A stretch of DNA of 64,000 nt from contig JAKZAP010000018.1 in assembly GCA_023053575.1 (NCBI GenBank), positions 12,469,922 to 12,533,921 on the forward strand, read 5' to 3'. Made by a program: the position numbers and the translations under genes. Below the pieces are notes generated by a model, which saw only the letters and a list, made by a program, of their open reading frames with translations, made no database searches and was not told the DNA's origin. Each line of letters begins with the position of its first letter. Positions within the stretch are counted from its first letter, which is position 1. Source of the DNA: Branchinecta lynchi (lineage: Eukaryota; Arthropoda; Branchiopoda; Anostraca; Branchinectidae). Below, piece by piece: positions 1-10,418 of the stretch.

Positions 1-240
1 TAGCAAATAAAGAGGATAAACATCTTAGATAACCAAATCGACAGCTAGGGTTGGGAACGGAAATAATGCCAGGACATTGACGGGCTTCAATATCGAGCGG
101 TTGCAACATGACAAGCCACTTTTCTTGATTGGAAACAGTCACTTCAGATGGAATAGCCCAATCAATTGAAATGCCCGTACGAAATTGTGCTGACAGGCGA
201 GATATTACGCTCATTGGAGTGAAAACATGAAGGATATCAC

Positions 241-260
241 GGGGGGGGGGGGGGGGGGGG
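241..260. repeat. Poly-G tract
   Basis: Uninterrupted run of about 19 G. The surrounding 1-440 shows no gene. Confidence 0.9.
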
Positions 261-443
261 TAAGAATGTATTTGGAAGAGTATGATTAGCCTGCTTCAAG
301 TAGTGAACGTGACGCAATTTATTGGTTTCACGCGAGGCGGTGGTTATCATGAAACCTCAAGTTTAGCCGACGATGGGATCAATCTGGTTCGTGTTCGTAG
401 AAAAATTAAGATCTTCTCGCAGACTCCAAGAGATGTCGCGCAG

Positions 444-680
444 TGCAAAATAACACTAGGGAGTAGCACCAAGACCTATGCTTTCCTTGCTTCGTAAATG
501 GGCCATACTGATAGCGCCGCCCACTACGCTTGCGACATTTAAAGCGAAACAAACTAGCGGGCTTAGAAATTCTAGAAAATCGAAGACATAGCCTGTACAC
601 ATCGAGAAAACCGAGGAGGTTGTATAAGTTTTTTTGTTGCTGTGTTCAGAATATGAAGTTATTAGTCAGCGCTGGTTCAC
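444..680 (+). repeat. Long-range direct repeat R, left copy
   Basis: Shares ACACTAGGGAGTAG, AAGACCTATGCT, GGGCCATA, ATTTAAAGCGA, TTCAGAATATGAAGTTA and CAGCGCTGGT, in order, with 62949-63182. Confidence 0.82.
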
Positions 681-768
681 CACCGATTGAGTATCAGTAG
701 GGTTTGAGTATCACTCAAATATTGAGTATCACTCAATACCGCTAGTGGTAAAATACAATTGTAGTAGT

Positions 769-903
769 ACTGGATACTACTACATAAGACTTGACCAGTC
801 TGAGGTACATTAAATGATACTATTCTTTGCTATTACATAGTGTTACATGCAACTTTTTCGTATTACTACCGTACTACTACGCAGGCTACAAATGTTTCAT
901 CGG
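769..903 (+). repeat. Repeat E, copy 1
   Basis: Begins CTGGATACTACTACATAAG and ends GGCTACAAATGTTTCATCGG. A direct copy lies at 42089-42225, and both lie beside family D sequence. Confidence 0.85.
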
Positions 904-995
904 GATGTGGCGTAGATAAATTTTAACACCGTGTCTGCAGCTTAGGTAAGGTACCGATTTAAAGAGCAACTGAACCTTGAAGTATCCTATTGGTA

Positions 996-1057
996 CACTA
1001 TCAGAAGTTTCATAACAGACAACACAAGGATGCGCGGTTTCAACAGAGAACACTTGG
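996..1057. mobile_element. Family D terminal fragment (D2)
   Basis: CACTATCAGAAGTTTCATAA then GACAACACAAGGATGCGCGG. Confidence 0.6.
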
Positions 1058-1063
1058 GATGTA

Positions 1064-1428
1064 ATGTGTTGTCATGACAAACATGACAAAAGATCCAAGT
1101 ATCTTACTCTAAAATTGTCGCTAATCGGGGCAAATACAGTAGGAAGTCCCTTGTTAAATTGTACTCTGTTTTTACTGTTCATTCAGTTTTGTTTCTTTCT
1201 GGTGTTTATCCCATCCTCGGGCGAAAAGATATTCGGTCGTTACGTTCTTATTACTTTCGGTTCTCGCGTTTTCTACTGTATTTGCCTCCGTGGTATCGGA
1301 ACCGCAACCTTATTTCAGTTACCGGGCTTCCAGATATAACTGGAAAGCTAGTTGAGCTTGCTGATAAACTCCCCCCGACAGTGAAGGCTCTCCCAGCTCA
1401 TCATGGGTTTGTCCGCCTCCTTAAATAA
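1064..1428 (+). other. Open frames of unknown status
   Basis: Two overlapping frames of about 90 codons. One contains RFSRFLLYLPPWYRNRNLISVTGLP and looks protein-like, but I recognise no family and see no splice or start context. Possibly part of a decayed retroelement. Confidence 0.2.
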
Positions 1429-1609
1429 TCAAGTGTTTTTGTTGTGTATTTAGTCGTTTTTGTTGTATTTTTTCTTTTTTTGTTTATACTCCGCTTTTGT
1501 TCATTTAGGGGGTTAAAAAATAAAAAAATAAATTAATTAATTAATTATGCATAAAATGTAATGCATAATAAGCACATATTCAATCAACGATTACAACGGA
1601 TATACGTGA

Positions 1610-1690
1610 GCTACGATTCTTCTTCAGCGATATTTCGGCCCTTCTTGGCAAGGGTCCTCGTTAGGCTGTGAATCTTCTGGGTCAACGTCG
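1610..1690 (-). ncRNA. Hammerhead-ribozyme-like motif, degenerate
   Basis: Minus strand: CTAACGA (core expected CUGANGA, one change), then a GGACCCTT...AAGAAGGGCC hairpin as helix II, then GAAA. It lies downstream of the Penelope-like RT on the same strand. Probably inactive because of the core change. Confidence 0.5.
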
Positions 1691-1789
1691 GGGTAGGAAA
1701 CAAACCTGTTATAAATAACTAAAGTTTCTACCGACTACAAATATCTTATTAGGGCAAATTACTTTCAAATACCACTGTAAAAAAAACTA

Positions 1790-2115
1790 GTCCTAAGATT
1801 TAATTTTTGACACGGCCGTTGTTTTTGTTGCACGATTGGGGCGATGACAGGGAAGGGTTTTTTCCGTATTTTGATTAACTTCGGTTTTGTTATTAATAAC
1901 GAACTGAAAACTTAAATATTATTTAATTATTAACCTCGTTCCACGTTTATATTATGGAGTAGGCTACTCGCCTGTATCTATTACTTTTTAATAATCACTG
2001 CACGGAAAGACTATAGTGCTGAGATTTACTTTTTTAAACGGCTGTTGTTTTTGCTGCACGATTGGGAGATGTTTTTTTTTCGCATTTTCATCGACTTCGG
2101 TTCCGATGATCTGTT
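1790..2115 (-). repeat. Tandem duplication at the 3' side of the Penelope-like fragment
   Basis: Segments at about 1800-1885 and 2020-2105 are diverged copies of one another (shared GTTGTTTTTG-TGCACGATTGGG and ATTTTSATYRACTTCGGTT). The period is about 220 bp. The left copy is noncoding. Confidence 0.7.
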
Positions 2116-2603
2116 CAACCAGCTGAAAGGGGTGTTCGTTTCCAAACAGGACGTCCCGAATGTGGCAGAGTTCGTCATCTAGGAGATCTTCATCGCAAAT
2201 TTTGATGGCTCGGTCGACTAGTGAGATAACTACTCCGCGTTTCACATATTCTGGCTGGTAAGAACAGTTTGGTAGGTAACGATCGTTGTAGGTGGGTTTT
2301 CTGTAGACTGAGCAGATGAACTTCATTCACTGTTAGCAATCAAGACATCTAGGTACGGTAGCTTCTGTGCATCATTTTCAAATTCAATCGTGAACCGGAT
2401 AGTTGGTTGGATTGAGTTTAAAGTGTCAAACTTGGAACCATCGGCGCGAGGCTGAAAGCGATTTCTTCTATTTTCCTCAGCGTTAATTCGGCGAGTCCCT
2501 GCGAAATGGAGCTTCCCATCGCTGCTCCTCCATGAAATATCGCTGATGAAGAATCGTAGCTGACGTATATCCGTTGTAAACATTGTTTGAATATATGTTT
2601 CAA
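1988..2603 (-). pseudogene. Penelope-like element reverse transcriptase fragment, broken
   Basis: Three minus-strand frames together show Penelope-like RT landmarks: QCLQRIYVSYD with GGAAMGSSISQGLAEL (2603-2418), then a frame change to LNSIQPTIRFTIEFENDAQKLPYLDVL (to 2323), then VYRKPTYNDRYLPNCSYQPEYVKRGVVISLVDRA (2326-1988). The order is right, but the expected catalytic Y-x-DD segment between the first and second parts is missing; the sequence jumps within about 20 residues. With frameshifts this is a dead, internally deleted copy. A hammerhead-like motif lies about 330 bp downstream on the same strand, as in Penelope-like elements. Confidence 0.82.
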
Positions 2604-2633
2604 AGTCAGCTTGGGCTCAAAGAATATTTAGCA

Positions 2634-2766
2634 TAATAAGCATTGCCAGGAAGAGCGAAAAAACACCAAAAAGTATCTGTTGACTTTTTATTTGTCGTCA
2701 TGATGTTCGAAAATTTGGCAGATGATTTTTCGAGTTTTTTTGGATCCTCCTGGCAATGCTTCTTTT
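2634..2766. mobile_element. Short inverted-repeat element
   Basis: TAATAAGCATTGCCAGGA at the left and TCCTGGCAATGCTT at the right, about 130 bp. A related right end occurs at about 12351-12385. Confidence 0.65.
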
Positions 2767-3067
2767 GCATAACATTTCATGCATAACATTTGACAGGACA
2801 ATAATAATGATACTTTATTTCCTCAATAGCTAGTATCATAGATGCTAGCACTAGATCGTCATTCACGCAAATGACACATGACAGTTACATAAGTAGACAT
2901 TTCATCTACACGTATATAATATAATATAATTCGACTTAACTAGAATTAAATATTGGCAAAATAAGGTACAAAGGATTTCAGGTAACGATCAGTCGAGTAT
3001 ATGGGTGGTCTTTCTAGTCTTCGGGAAGCAGCGCCCCTCTGTCACCGTAGCGTACTGGGCCTGCTAT

Positions 3068-3155
3068 TTGCTGTAAAATAGCAGTGTACAGTCAAAGTGT
3101 TGTCTGTTGAAACTGCGCTTCCCTGTGTTGTCTGTTCTGAAACTTCTGACAGTGT
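3068..3155. mobile_element. Family D terminal fragment (D3)
   Basis: CAAAGTGTTGTCTGTTGAAA to ACTTCTGACAGTG; a short internally deleted copy. Confidence 0.62.
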
Positions 3156-3235
3156 GTCCCTCTCAGTCACAAGCGCCATCACCAGTTCCGATTTCGTTTC
3201 CCAGTTCTTTTTCTTTGCGGCCAAATGCGGGCCCA

Positions 3236-3464
3236 GGGTTGGTCACCAAAAGTAACTTCGTACACCCTGGAAAGTAGCCCAAAAGTATCTCAAAGTAACC
3301 CAATGTAACCTAATGCAACCCAAAGTAACCCAATGTCACCTAATGCAACCCAAAGTAACCCAATGTAAACCAATGCAATGTAACCCAATGTTACCAAAAG
3401 TAACCCTGAGTAACCCATAGTATCCTGAAGTAACTCGTACACCCTGGTTCTTGGTGACCAACCC
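3236..3464. repeat. 10-bp minisatellite framed by inverted repeats
   Basis: Units of the GTAACCCAAT type at about 3290-3420, between GGGTTGGTCACCAA (3236) and TTGGTGACCAACCC (3451-3464). A GTACACCCTGG sequence flanks it on both sides as a direct repeat. Confidence 0.85.
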
Positions 3465-4489
3465 TTGATGCGGCCTGAGTCTTTTCACCTTTTAGCCTCG
3501 CCTCTCTTCTTGTTTGTAACTAAATACGGACTGTACTGACCAATCAGAGACAACAATTGTTGGCAATATTAGTCAAGATGAAAGTTAATACTACAGGAGC
3601 TGATTTGTTTTTCCTCCGGTGCAACTGTATGCTCATGGTGAGAAATTGGATCGAAAAGATCCAAGTTTAAGGGCTTTCAGAGACCTCAATCGCGTCACGA
3701 TGGAAATCGCGAAAACGTCACTTTGAGCAGGCTTCCACAAACAAAATACCTCCAAGACTCGAAGCCTTGACGTAAAATTCATCCTTCATATGTTCGACTG
3801 ATATCTGGTAAGTATTTATATTTCCCGTCACTGATAAGTCTCTGGATATCAGTGACGGGATACGTATCATGTTATATTCTAATTATAATATTCCATCGTT
3901 TGGAGGAGAGACTCACAACTTTCCAGCCGTTCTCACATTAGTGACCCACTAACCGCAGTGGAGAAAAAACAAGAAACATATAGCCAAAGTGTTGATCACG
4001 ACTGGAAAATTCTCTTGGCTTAGTAGCCAAAAGTTTTAAGTTTTAGGGAAAAAGTTACATTGTGTATTTCATAAGTTAATATTCTTTCGTGTCTTCTTTT
4101 CTTGTTCTCCTTGTTTTTATTATTTACTCCATCTTCGTGCTTTGTGCTTATTTTGACGGGTTATAAATAAATCATCATCATCAACGATTCTGTTCGTCAG
4201 TCTGCAGGCTATGCACGATCACTCTCAAACGGGTTAAAACATGATGTGAAGACATCTTGCGCCGAAAAACGAAAAAATGAGGGTCCCTGTTCTTTTGTTT
4301 TTTCTTCTTCTTCTTCCTTGTGTCGGGATCCCTATTTTGAGGCAGGATCACAGTTTTGATTTCAGTAAACGAACCCGGAACTTCCTACAATGTTAAATTC
4401 ACTTTTCTTCCTTGCCTTTTCTTCCTTGGGCAATAGTAACAATTCAAGCTCGAACTGCGTCGAACTTGCAATCACACGTGGTAATTTCA
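3465..4489. other. No gene seen
   Basis: Mixed sequence with an inverted GATATC-AGTGACGGGA phrase near 3805-3860 and a LINE-like AATAAATCATCATCATC tail at about 4165-4185. No credible reading frame. Confidence 0.4.
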
Positions 4490-4989
4490 TAGCTTACGGT
4501 ATTCAGAAGTGCTAATGCATACATTTTCCGTGACTGGTGTTAGCCGTATGTCGGCTGACTTGGGAGAAGTGAGGAAATATACGAACATATCCCCAATGAG
4601 GCATTTCGCAGTATGCTAGATACAGTTTATATCCAAACATTCTAACATACGTGACTCCTTTGAAACTGCTGGGTTTCTCAAAGATTACAAACCCGACTTC
4701 AGGCTCGCTCGGTCCCCTTGGTTTTGATAAGAACATGGAAAAACTTTCAAAACCAGTATTTCTGACCAATGAACTTCTCGGAAGCAACAAGCGGGAACTT
4801 GATCCGCGTCGAAACCAGTCATACATGGAAAATCCAAAATAAGCATACTGCCGTTGGGTGGATAAAACTGACACAGGAAATTTGAAATATTGCAGAGAAT
4901 GGATGGCACGATTAGGGACGTAGAGTGGAGCAGTAGTGGAGGTACGAGTGGGTGCTTTACAATCGTTACCCAAATCTAGACTTGTTAAT

Positions 4990-5407
4990 AGTTGCGTTTT
5001 TGCTGATACCATGGTATCTGTTACCATGGTAACTGGATCTGCAATTAGTCGTTTTTGCAGTTATCGTGGTATCTGATACACGGTGCTCTGCAAAAACGAC
5101 TGTTGACGAAATTGCAATTTTCGAAGTCATCCGAAAAGAAAAACAGATATTCAGTTACAACACTAAGTGCTAAACTTCTTTCTCACCAATCTGACAAAAT
5201 TTGATGAAAGTGAGATGACTTTTCAGATACCACGACCAGTTACCATGGTCGGACCGTAGAATCTGAATATCTGATACCACAATAACTAGCCAGAAACCAC
5301 GATAACTGCAAAAACGCCTTTTGACCGTGGTATCAGATACCACGATAACTGCAAAAACGACTTTAGACCGTGGTAACAGATACCATGGTATCAGCAAAAA
5401 CGCAACT
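4990..5407. mobile_element. Family C palindromic MITE-like element (C1)
   Basis: Terminal inverted repeats AGTTGCGTTTTTGC and GCAAAAACGCAACT. The interior is dense in GATACCATGGTATC and TGGTATCTGATACCA palindromes. Confidence 0.82.
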
Positions 5408-5704
5408 AATGTGTTCGACTCTGGCAGCGCTGGCACATGGCAAAGCTCACAGCAAATCTTTATTTCACAAAAATAGCAAACATATTGAGCAACATCTTCG
5501 TAGGCTATAAAACATGTAACACATGTCCTCGTGCCCAGGCATGCACCGGATCATCAATAATCAAATAACTGAGACATGAAATAATTAACTATTATTCGTT
5601 TTTGTCTCTCGGAAGGTTGCTATGGTTACGGATCTCGGATCTTAAGACATGAAGCTGGTAACGGAGAGTTTCTGTTGTGTCGCAGGACGATATAAAACAA
5701 AAAA

Positions 5705-5815
5705 TATCCCTTCAGCCCAAGCTGACTGCGAATCGTACTCTCATGTTCACTTTTCTAGCTCTTAGCCTGAAGAGGACCCTTGCCAAGAAGAGTCGAAATA
5801 CAACACGAATGAAAT
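5705..5815 (+). ncRNA. Hammerhead-ribozyme-like motif
   Basis: CUGAAGA core at 5767-5773, a helix II hairpin GACCCTTGCCAAGAAGAGTC, and GAAA at 5795-5798. An extra G sits between the core and the best helix II pairing. A retroelement-type arm CAGCCCAAGCTGACTGCG precedes it at about 5713. It fits the ribozymes described in Penelope-like elements. Helices I and III were not resolved with certainty. Confidence 0.55.
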
Positions 5816-6314
5816 CAGCTGACGTATCCGTTTCGCGGAGTCAACGTTATGACAATTAGGACAGGTTCCGGGAACGGACTAATTGATATCTCAGTCGATG
5901 GTCCCCTTCTCTCGAATAATCGACCTCTTTTCCTCATATTCGTGTTCCGAAAACTGTCACCTAGTTTATCTGTTCGTATAAGGGTGATGGTAAAAATGGA
6001 AAGTTACGTAGTACTTAATGCTGCGCCCAGCACCATAGGCTATTTGTCTTTCCTGCGTTTCGGAGAAGGCATTAACCCCTCGCGCTCGCCGTCGTGATTT
6101 ACTGTTGTTATGTCGAGGATCGAGGTCCGATAGACCAAAGGATGAGTCAATCTAATTCATTCCGTTTTGTCTTTAGTCGTGATCAGGCAGTGTCATCTCA
6201 TCTGGCCATATGTCGATCTCTGTGCGCGTGATTCTGTGTAAATGTGCTTGTGTTCGTGACTCAACTTTTTCCGTATTTGACTTCGCAGACGGACAAGTCA
6301 GTTGAAATTTAATT

Positions 6315-6365
6315 GAACGATATTTCGATCCTTCTTGTCAAGGGTCCTCGTCAGGATAGTGCTGG
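6315..6365 (-). ncRNA. Hammerhead-ribozyme-like motif
   Basis: Minus strand: intact CTGACGA core (6354-6348), helix II GACCCTTGACAAGAAGGATC, GAAA (6327-6324). It points toward the next motif at 6405 on the plus strand, about 50 bp away, so the two are in inverted orientation. Confidence 0.55.
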
Positions 6366-6394
6366 AGAAACGAACCTATGGCCAACTGTTTTTC

Positions 6395-6465
6395 TAGCTT
6401 GAGCCTGATCAGGACTCTTCCCAAGAGGGTTGAAATATAGCGACTTACCTATATCTGACACTGCA
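6395..6465 (+). ncRNA. Hammerhead-ribozyme-like motif with clear helix III
   Basis: CTGATCA (one core change at G8), hairpin ACTCTTCCCAAGAGGGT, GAAA at 6432-6435. Helix III ATAGAG-type pairing is visible as ATATAG (6435-6440) with CTATAT (6449-6454), followed by C as the cleavage nucleotide. The core mismatch suggests reduced or lost activity. Confidence 0.5.
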
Positions 6466-6545
6466 AAGCGGATACGTCAGCAACGTTTTACTAGAGCTAT
6501 ATTGCCGCTACATATCCGTTTTGCAGTGTCAAAAATGATTCGGAG
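6455..6545. repeat. Inverted repeat next to the hammerhead-like motif
   Basis: GACACTGCAAAGCGGATA (6458) pairs with TATCCGTTTTGCAGTGTC (6513-6530) around an AGAGCTATATTGC loop. Probably part of the same retroelement terminal region. Confidence 0.6.
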
Positions 6546-7046
6546 TCAGCTCCGGCTCAAGGAATATTTACGATTTAGAGCAGTTTAGAGCAGTCAGATA
6601 TGACTCACAGTCCGCCCGGGCTGAAGTAGAACTTATTTGGTTTGTCTTCAGTCAGTGAAATGGAGCGATTTTAGAACCATTCAGATCAACTAAGAGTCAT
6701 ACGTGTGACACTAAAAAGATGTATCAGCTGGGCGTTTCGGGATAACGTGGACACATTTCCACATTCCTGCGATTTGTTATACCAAACTACCTGTATGCTG
6801 CTAAAATCACTTCGTTGAATTAATATCTAGCTGACTGTGTTACAAGTAGGTCGAATCTTACTCTACCAGCAGTCCTGGATTAAATCTCTCCCCTAGATAG
6901 TCCAAACTCCGGGAGCCCTTGCTAATTGTCTCATGGTAGTCTCCAAATCAATGCTAGACAGAGATGACCATCTCTACTGCACATGCAGCTTACGTAATTC
7001 GCACCGAAAGTGTTAAAGAAAACTTTACCTTATCAAGTCATAAGTT

Positions 7047-7317
7047 GCTTTGTTGCAGATACTATGGTATCTGATACCACGGTAACTGGATCTGGATTTT
7101 GTCGTTTTTGGCTTTGCAAAAACGCTTTTAGAAGTCATCCCATACGAAAAACACGGTCCGACAGTGGTATCTGAATATCAGTTACCAAGTTAACTTGCGA
7201 GATACCACGGTACTGCAAAAACGCCCTTTGACCGTGGTATCAGATACTGCGCTAACTGCAAAAACGCCTTTAGACCATGGTGTCAGATACCATGGTATCT
7301 GCAAAAATGCGTAACTG
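7047..7317. mobile_element. Family C element (C2), degenerate ends
   Basis: Same palindromic interior (GATACTATGGTATC; CAGATACCATGGTATCTGC); ends diverged. Confidence 0.75.
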
Positions 7318-7540
7318 TTAATACGCAGTTGCGGGGTCCCTAAAGAGTATCGGGGCCGATAGATAAGTGCCTACTCTGCCTATCTGATAATCCGGCAGTG
7401 TACCCGTGCAAATGTCATAACAGCTTTCAGCTCATTTACTTGTCATTGCTAATGTTCGAAGGCGGTGAACATTTCCAATCCATGTTCGACGATCCCGCCG
7501 TATTTGTGGTCTATTTCTCGGACTATACTTAATTGATACT

Positions 7541-8403
7541 TTAGACTGATATGGGTGCTCGTGAGAGTCCACCATTGCTTGTAGCCGCCTCGCCCTTGAC
7601 ATACTCATGAAAAGCCGAACGTTGACAAATGATGCTTCTGAATATTAGATTCATTCCGTGGCGGAATGCAGGCTGCATCGCGAAATAAATAATGAACTTC
7701 CAGAAGCTATTAGAAACAGCGAACCAAAACAGCACAAAATGTAAAGGCATGCTCAGACCTGTATTGCTAACGTTCTCGTAGAGCGCAACAGAAAAATAGG
7801 GCACCCAGGCAAACCAAAAAGCGAGTATTAACACAAAGGACATTAAATGGGTCGGATTCATTAATGTCTCACCCAGGGCGCTCTCATACCCCCTCCCCTG
7901 TTTTCTAATGACTACCCGCATCTTCCTCATTTTTCCAAACACGAAGGTATAACAGAAGCTAACAGTACACACAGTTGGCAATAGCACCAACACAGCAAAC
8001 GTTATCGAATAGGCCGGCATGTTATTCCACCCCAAGTGGCAGAATTTTGCTTCTTTATCGAAGTATGGCTCGCCAAATCCAAGCAGTGGGGGACAACAGC
8101 CTAAAAACGCAGTTATCCAACTGAAAATAATCCAGCACTGACACCTAGTCGGCGTTTGCAGAACTTCATAGCGCGATTGCTTTTTTATCGCGAGGTAACG
8201 GTCCACGCCAATCCACATGTACGTATACACCGTAACCACCCATAAGGAGGTTGAAATGTAGCCAATAACGGCACAACTTGTACTGTCGTAAGGCCAGAAT
8301 CCCAAGTATGCCGTTGAGGCGGAAGCTGGCAGGACTATCGTTCCACAAACTAGATCTGCTGCTGATAGTGATGAAAAGTAGTAGTTGACAATGTCTTCTC
8401 TTC
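7541..8403 (-). CDS. Class A GPCR, C-terminal exon (TM2-TM7)
   Basis: Rhodopsin-family seven-transmembrane receptor that should signal from the plasma membrane through heterotrimeric G proteins; the ligand is unknown. The exon opens right after an acceptor (TTGTTTCAG at 8404-8412) with the last two bases of a split codon. It then encodes TM2 with SLSAADL (the conserved Asp), a TM3 Cys, the DRY box in VDRYLAI, an ECL2 Cys in FCHLGW, the TM6 motif FWFAWVPY, and TM7 where NPxxY is replaced by NSFWKFIIYF. It ends in a short Ser/Arg-containing tail and a TAA at 7541. The TM6-TM7 region resembles the vertebrate orphan receptors GPR52/GPR21 as I recall them; this is tentative. Reading stays open upstream of the first Leu-Gly-Phe to the acceptor with no ATG, so an upstream exon is required. 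The 8166-8513 minus-strand frame is a shadow of this exon. Confidence 0.88.
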
Positions 8404-8515
8404 CTGAAACAATGATGGATGTTAGAAATACTCTTGGGGACTAACACTTCCTGCCGATGAAGAATCAACAGGTGCGTTTGTTGCACTCCGGACTGTCTCT
8501 GGTGTTTGGTCACCA

Positions 8516-8745
8516 GTGTCCGGTTCTTCTCCTATAACGCGATTTTTGGTTGACCGGTGAGTTGATGAAAACTGGCTAACTTCTCGCTGAAGCCGGGCTC
8601 CCCGGGCAGGTTCTGGTTAGTCCGCACCAGTGAGATTGAACCGGACACCGGTTAGTTCAAAAACGGGTTATAAGACCGGTGAGTAGTCACCGGTGGATGC
8701 AAAAACGGCTTATAAGAAAAACCGGAGACCACCGGTGAGAACTCC
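8516..8745. mobile_element. Family F element with CCGGTGA repeats (F1)
   Basis: Repeated CCGGTGAG, ACCGGT and AAAAACGGCTTATAAG phrases, partly palindromic. Related sequence at 33575-33695. Confidence 0.6.
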
Positions 8746-8930
8746 CGATTACACACGATTTGAATAAGTTTCGAGGGTTCGTTTGAGTGACCTTTCTTGT
8801 TCATCCCGAGGTTCACTGGCGTGTTTCTGACTTAGCCATACAGAGTATTATATTTTACTACTTCTTCTGTTTGCCTTAAAGCAAGTATTGGCACCTGATA
8901 GGTTGCATCGTAATCACTTTGTTCTGGAAA

Positions 8931-9222
8931 TAAAAATAAATATAACAAAGAGAAATTTCGAATATGTTGCTTCTGTATAAGAGAAACTGCGTCGTTTCGC
9001 TGCCTAGAATTGAGCGTGACAGATTAACCCGCAAAGAGTGTGGCCGCGCTTCACTTGACAAAAGTGACATCGTGAAATTTGAAACATAGTCTTAGCGACC
9101 CAGTTGACAAGAGCGGCCGCACTCTTTGCGGGCTAAAATGTGACGCTCAATTCTACGCACCGAAACGACGCAGTTTCTCTTATATGGAAGCAACATTTTC
9201 GAAATTTCGCTTCGTTACATTT
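8931..9222. repeat. Long foldback (inverted repeat) with ~125-bp arms
   Basis: Left arm 8931-9058 and right arm 9098-9222 pair nearly throughout (e.g. AGAGAAACTGCGTCGTTTCG with CGAAACGACGCAGTTTCTCT), around a loop of about 40 bases. The two short frames over it mirror each other and are not genes. Confidence 0.9.
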
Positions 9223-9601
9223 ATTCATAGCATTTCTCTTAAGCCGAGAGAAATCTTTAAGGTTTAACCGAAAAAGGCTGGGATAGGGCAGTCTAGTTAC
9301 CCATCACTTACACACTTATATTGGCTTGAAGACCCGCTGAAAATGCTTTACTTCCTTGCTCCGCTATTCACAAATAATCGATTTTCATATAGTGGAATTT
9401 TCGTGTGATTTGTGGTACCTCTATGCGCTTGTATCCGTGTTGTATGCCTCACGAGCAATATTTATGTTGTTTTTTTCTGGCACTATTTAGTCTTCACCAA
9501 GCTAACCACTGTCCACTGAAAAGCCGCGTTTGTGTTGAGATTCAAATTTCGCGCGTCATGGTAGAATTAAAGTTGTGGGGACAACCGCAGATATTCTGAA
9601 C

Positions 9602-9860
9602 AGTTGCGTTTTTGCAGATACCATGGTATCTGATACCACGGTCTAAAGTCGTTTTTGCAGTTATCGTGGTATCTGGCCAGTTATCGTAGTATCTGATATT
9701 CAGATGTCACGGTCCGACCGTGGTAATAGATCGTGGTATCTGGAAAGTCATCTCACTTTCATCAAATGTTGTCAAATTGGTCAGAAAGAAGTTTAGCACT
9801 TGCACTTGCAGATCCAGTTACCGTGGTAACAGATACCATGGTATCAGCGAAAACGCAACT
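9602..9860. mobile_element. Family C element (C3)
   Basis: AGTTGCGTTTTTGC and AAACGCAACT termini, shorter interior. Confidence 0.8.
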
Positions 9861-10418
9861 AATGTCATAACTAGAGCAGATAGTGGAATAAAAAAATCCC
9901 TTAGCAGAATCCAAATAATTCAGTGTATTTAATTAAATGACACAAAAACAAGTTGGCTTTTCAGTTAAGCTTTTAAGTTGCTCTTGATCGCATTATTTTA
10001 ATTTCTAGACTGAAGCGATTCCAAAACGCAACCTGTCAGGCGACGATATATGCTCTAACCAAAGTAGTCACATAACGTGTAAATTATTCCCCATCGGCCT
10101 CAGAGGCCGAGGGGAAATCTCTCTTCTTCACTTTTGGTGCGCTGAAAATTATTTCCGATAAAGCCAAATTTCCATTGTAAGCGATTTCTGCATCGATCTG
10201 CGAATTCCAATTCGCGAAGGGTGAAAATTGTACTCTTTTCAATTTTGAAATGCCGTATAATATGCTGTTAAACGGATTTCATACATAGCAGCCGCCTCTT
10301 GGTCTCTTCATCAGATTTTGCGAATCACGATCCCGCCAAGTGTTAGACCTTGTTACCGCGTGCCACGGGACGCTAGGGCGTAGAAATGTATAAATCCGGA
10401 CCTGGATTCGACTGACCA

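Noticed and set aside
4512..5027. 171-codon minus-strand frame
   Set aside because: Overlaps family C element sequence at its start, has no recognisable domain, and composition is not protein-like.
8166..8513. 115-codon minus-strand frame over the receptor
   Set aside because: Shadow of the GPCR exon in another frame; it runs through the acceptor site.
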